Positions 62,901 through 64,000 of a stretch of DNA of 64,000 nt are shown here, piece by piece (the stretch's first letter is position 1; every line of letters starts with the position of its first letter). The DNA comes from Gordonia sp. PDNC005. GTDB lineage: Bacteria > Actinomycetota > Actinomycetes > Mycobacteriales > Mycobacteriaceae. The notes below the pieces were generated by a model. That model was not told the DNA's origin, ran no database searches, and was given only the letters and a program-made list of their open reading frames with translations. A program made the position numbers and the translations under genes. Where the stretch lies: assembly GCF_016919385.1 (NCBI RefSeq), contig NZ_CP070351.1, positions 992,001 through 1,056,000 of the forward strand. The letters run 5' to 3'.

Positions 62901-62973
62901 GCCCCCCTAGCTCAGGGGATAGAGCGTCTGCCTCCGGAGCAGAAGGTCGCAGGTTCGAATCCTGCGGGGGGCA
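62901..62973 (+). tRNA. tRNA-Arg (anticodon CCG)
   Basis: A 73-base cloverleaf: acceptor GCCCCCC (62901-62907) pairs with GGGGGGC (62966-62972), discriminator A at 62973. The anticodon stem TCTGC/GCAGA encloses the loop CTCCGGA with anticodon CCG at 62934-62936. The T arm contains GTTCGAATC. CCA is not encoded. It reads arginine CGG codons. Confidence 0.96.
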
Positions 62974-63057
62974 CTGTGACATCCTCGCCGACTTCCGGTC
63001 GGTGTGCGCCCGATTGGTTTGAACCACTTCACGTGGACGCACCAAGTATCTGTCCAG

Positions 63058-63081
63058 CCCACGCCTCGTGCGTGGGTTTTT
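63058..63081 (+). terminator. Intrinsic terminator after tRNA-Arg
   Basis: CCCACGC-ctcgt-GCGTGGG followed by TTTTT, a textbook rho-independent terminator 85 bases after the tRNA. It most likely ends the tRNA transcript. Confidence 0.85.
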
Positions 63082-63103
63082 CAGTTGGCCTGGGCGCGCT
63101 CCC

Positions 63104-63170
63104 AAACTCAGTACTGAGATGAGTACTCGAGGGCAATATTCCCTCGAGCGCCGATATCAGTACTGAGTTT
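63104..63170. repeat. 67-bp symmetrical repeat, copy 2
   Basis: AAACTCAGTACT (63104-63115), 11 bases, TCGAGGG-N7-CCCTCGA (63127-63147, spacer CAATATT), 11 bases, AGTACTGAGTTT (63159-63170). The outer 12-bp arms are perfect inverted repeats and the core is a palindrome; both flank spacers have equal length. The right half matches copy 1 at 26666-26709 in order and spacing. It lies between the tRNA terminator and the end of the VOC gene. Confidence 0.8.
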
Positions 63171-63182
63171 CGGAGAGTCGGC

Positions 63183-63551
63183 TCAGAGATACGGCTGCGT
63201 CAGCATTTCCAGCAGATGGCCTGACGGATCCTTGAAGTACACGCGCTTGCCTTCGTCCGTGGAGATCTCGCCCGGGCGCGTCATCTGCGGGTCGGCCCAG
63301 TGCTCCACAGCGAGCGTCGTGAGGGCGTTGTACCCGCGGTCGAACTCGTCGTCGTTCATGAGGAACGCCATGTGAATCGGATCGTTGACCGGTGCTGGCG
63401 CGAACTGCAACAACGTGTCGTCGTCGAGTTGAATGTTGATGAACGGGCCCCAGTTCGGAGCGGGCCGCGCGCCGAGAACGGCGAGATAGAAGTCGGCAGA
63501 CAACGCGGGGTCGTGCGCGCCGATGATGGTGTGATTGAAACTGACTGGCAT
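63183..63551 (-). CDS. VOC-family (glyoxalase-fold) protein
   Basis: A 122-residue protein of the vicinal oxygen chelate superfamily (glyoxalase/bleomycin resistance/dioxygenase fold). VSFNHTIIGAHDPALSADFY opens the first module with a possible metal ligand His, and KRVYFKDPSGHLLEMLT is the typical closing strand with the Glu ligand. Enzyme or binding role is unknown. The start ATG is at 63551. It lies between the 67-bp repeat and the FAD oxidoreductase gene, which is divergent. Confidence 0.88.
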   Translation of the reverse strand: MPVSFNHTIIGAHDPALSADFYLAVLGARPAPNWGPFINIQLDDDTLLQFAPAPVNDPIHMAFLMNDDEFDRGYNALTTLAVEHWADPQMTRPGEISTDEGKRVYFKDPSGHLLEMLTQPYL

Positions 63552-63647
63552 GGTGAGACTTTTCGTCTACGGCACCTCCATGTCTGACGCAGTCCGTCAC
63601 CGACACGCGATGCTGACGCCGACGTTATCAGGCCGTGACTGCTGTGA

Positions 63648-63663
63648 TCCACTGCATAGTGGA
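63648..63663. promoter_or_regulatory. Inverted repeat upstream of the FAD oxidoreductase
   Basis: TCCACT-gcat-AGTGGA is a 16-bp dyad about 70 bases before the oxidoreductase start, between divergent genes. It could be a regulator operator; no regulator gene is in view. Confidence 0.4.
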
Positions 63664-63734
63664 GGGGTGTCACAGGCAGGCACCGGGCGGTGTCCCATGT
63701 ATGTCAACCACCGACGCTTAAGGGAGGCCACACC

Positions 63735-64000
63735 ATGGACATCGTGATCGCAGGGGCCGGATACGCAGGAACTGTCGCGGCGAATCTGTTGGCACGCAAG
63801 GGAAACGGATTGACGGTCACAGTTGTCAGTCCGCACTCCGAATTCGTCGAGCGAGTCCGGCTGCACCAGGAGATCGCCGGAAGCGGACCGGCGACGCGGC
63901 CGTTGTCAGAGATGCTCGACAGCCGTGTTGTGCACCGGAAGGCCGCGGTGGAGAAGGTCGGCGACGGTGTCGTCGAGCTGTCGGACGGCACGTCGCTCGA
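63735..64000 (+). CDS. FAD-dependent pyridine nucleotide oxidoreductase, N-terminal part
   Basis: The first ~88 residues of a flavoprotein; the gene runs past the window edge. The opening DIVIAGAGYAGTVAANLL is a Rossmann FAD-binding loop of the NDH-2/NADH:quinone-type or ferredoxin-reductase-like family, followed by VTVVSPHSEFVERVRLHQ, typical of NDH-2-like enzymes. GGGAGG precedes the ATG by seven bases. The reaction cannot be fixed from this part alone. Confidence 0.88.
   Translation, partial: MDIVIAGAGYAGTVAANLLARKGNGLTVTVVSPHSEFVERVRLHQEIAGSGPATRPLSEMLDSRVVHRKAAVEKVGDGVVELSDGTSL

Noticed and set aside
62901..62973. tRNA-Arg as an integration site with an attR copy nearby
   Set aside because: No second copy of the tRNA 3' end is visible in the following 1 kb and there is no integrase gene, so an integrated element is not supported.

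Overview
The window is high-GC, densely coded DNA from a mycolic-acid actinobacterium (order Mycobacteriales). Gordonia or a close relative is my best guess; the genus is an inference from gene content and codon use. Gene order follows two Mycobacterium tuberculosis neighbourhoods joined end to end. Positions 1-21270 match the Rv3279c-Rv3264c block: birA, PH-domain protein, GtrA, purK, purE, fadE25, LCP protein, rmlD, wbbL, manB. Positions 21307-61053 match Rv1220c-Rv1278: O-methyltransferase, sigE, rseA, htrA, tatB, mrp, transglycosylase-like protein, DUF1003, MgtE-like protein, lpqY-sugABC, corA, kgd, an Rv1249c-like protein, an MFS exporter and an SbcD/SbcC-like pair.

Layout. 1-7317: end of biotin ligase, a membrane protein, PH protein plus two-component system, GtrA, purine genes purK/purE, and a two-TM surface protein. 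7373-11019: a tightly overlapping four-gene redox/hydrolase operon with a divergent TetR gene. 11086-16452: acyl-CoA dehydrogenase, a large double-GGDEF membrane protein, an LLM-family oxidoreductase and a TIGR03089 protein. 16476-21270: cell-wall genes (LCP ligase, dTDP-rhamnose reductase, rhamnosyltransferase, GDP-mannose pyrophosphorylase). 21307-25158: envelope-stress module sigE-rseA-htrA-tatB. 25160-26709: a lower-GC accessory patch with a DUF3558-type lipoprotein, a small type-VII-substrate-like protein and a decayed lipoprotein copy, bounded by a 67-bp repeat. 26735-33379: mrp, an ABC exporter with a MerR/SoxR-type promoter, and envelope and magnesium-related genes. 33529-41887: the LpqY-SugABC trehalose importer, a SUFU-domain protein, CorA, MarC and a solitary osmolyte-type binding lipoprotein. 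41891-44955: a Baeyer-Villiger-type monooxygenase/SDR operon with a divergent TetR. 45181-48924: kgd. 49079-57119: a single-chain asymmetric ABC exporter, an MFS exporter, a TetR and a serine hydrolase. 57203-61053: the SbcD/SbcC-like pair. 61062-62794: a two-gene cassette of unknown function next to tRNA-Arg(CCG). 63104-64000: a second 67-bp repeat, a VOC protein and the start of an FAD oxidoreductase.

Several genes carry the -10/6-nt/start-codon geometry of leaderless transcripts, and four TetR- or MerR-type operators can be read by eye. The most unusual items are the symmetrical 67-bp repeat present twice, the DUF6745-like two-gene cassette, the lipoprotein/type-VII-like cassette with its decayed copy, the single-chain exporter that appears to start at CTG, and the SbcC-like protein with a beta-rich insert in place of a zinc hook. 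No gap between genes exceeds 300 bases. I saw no CRISPR array, insertion sequence or rRNA.
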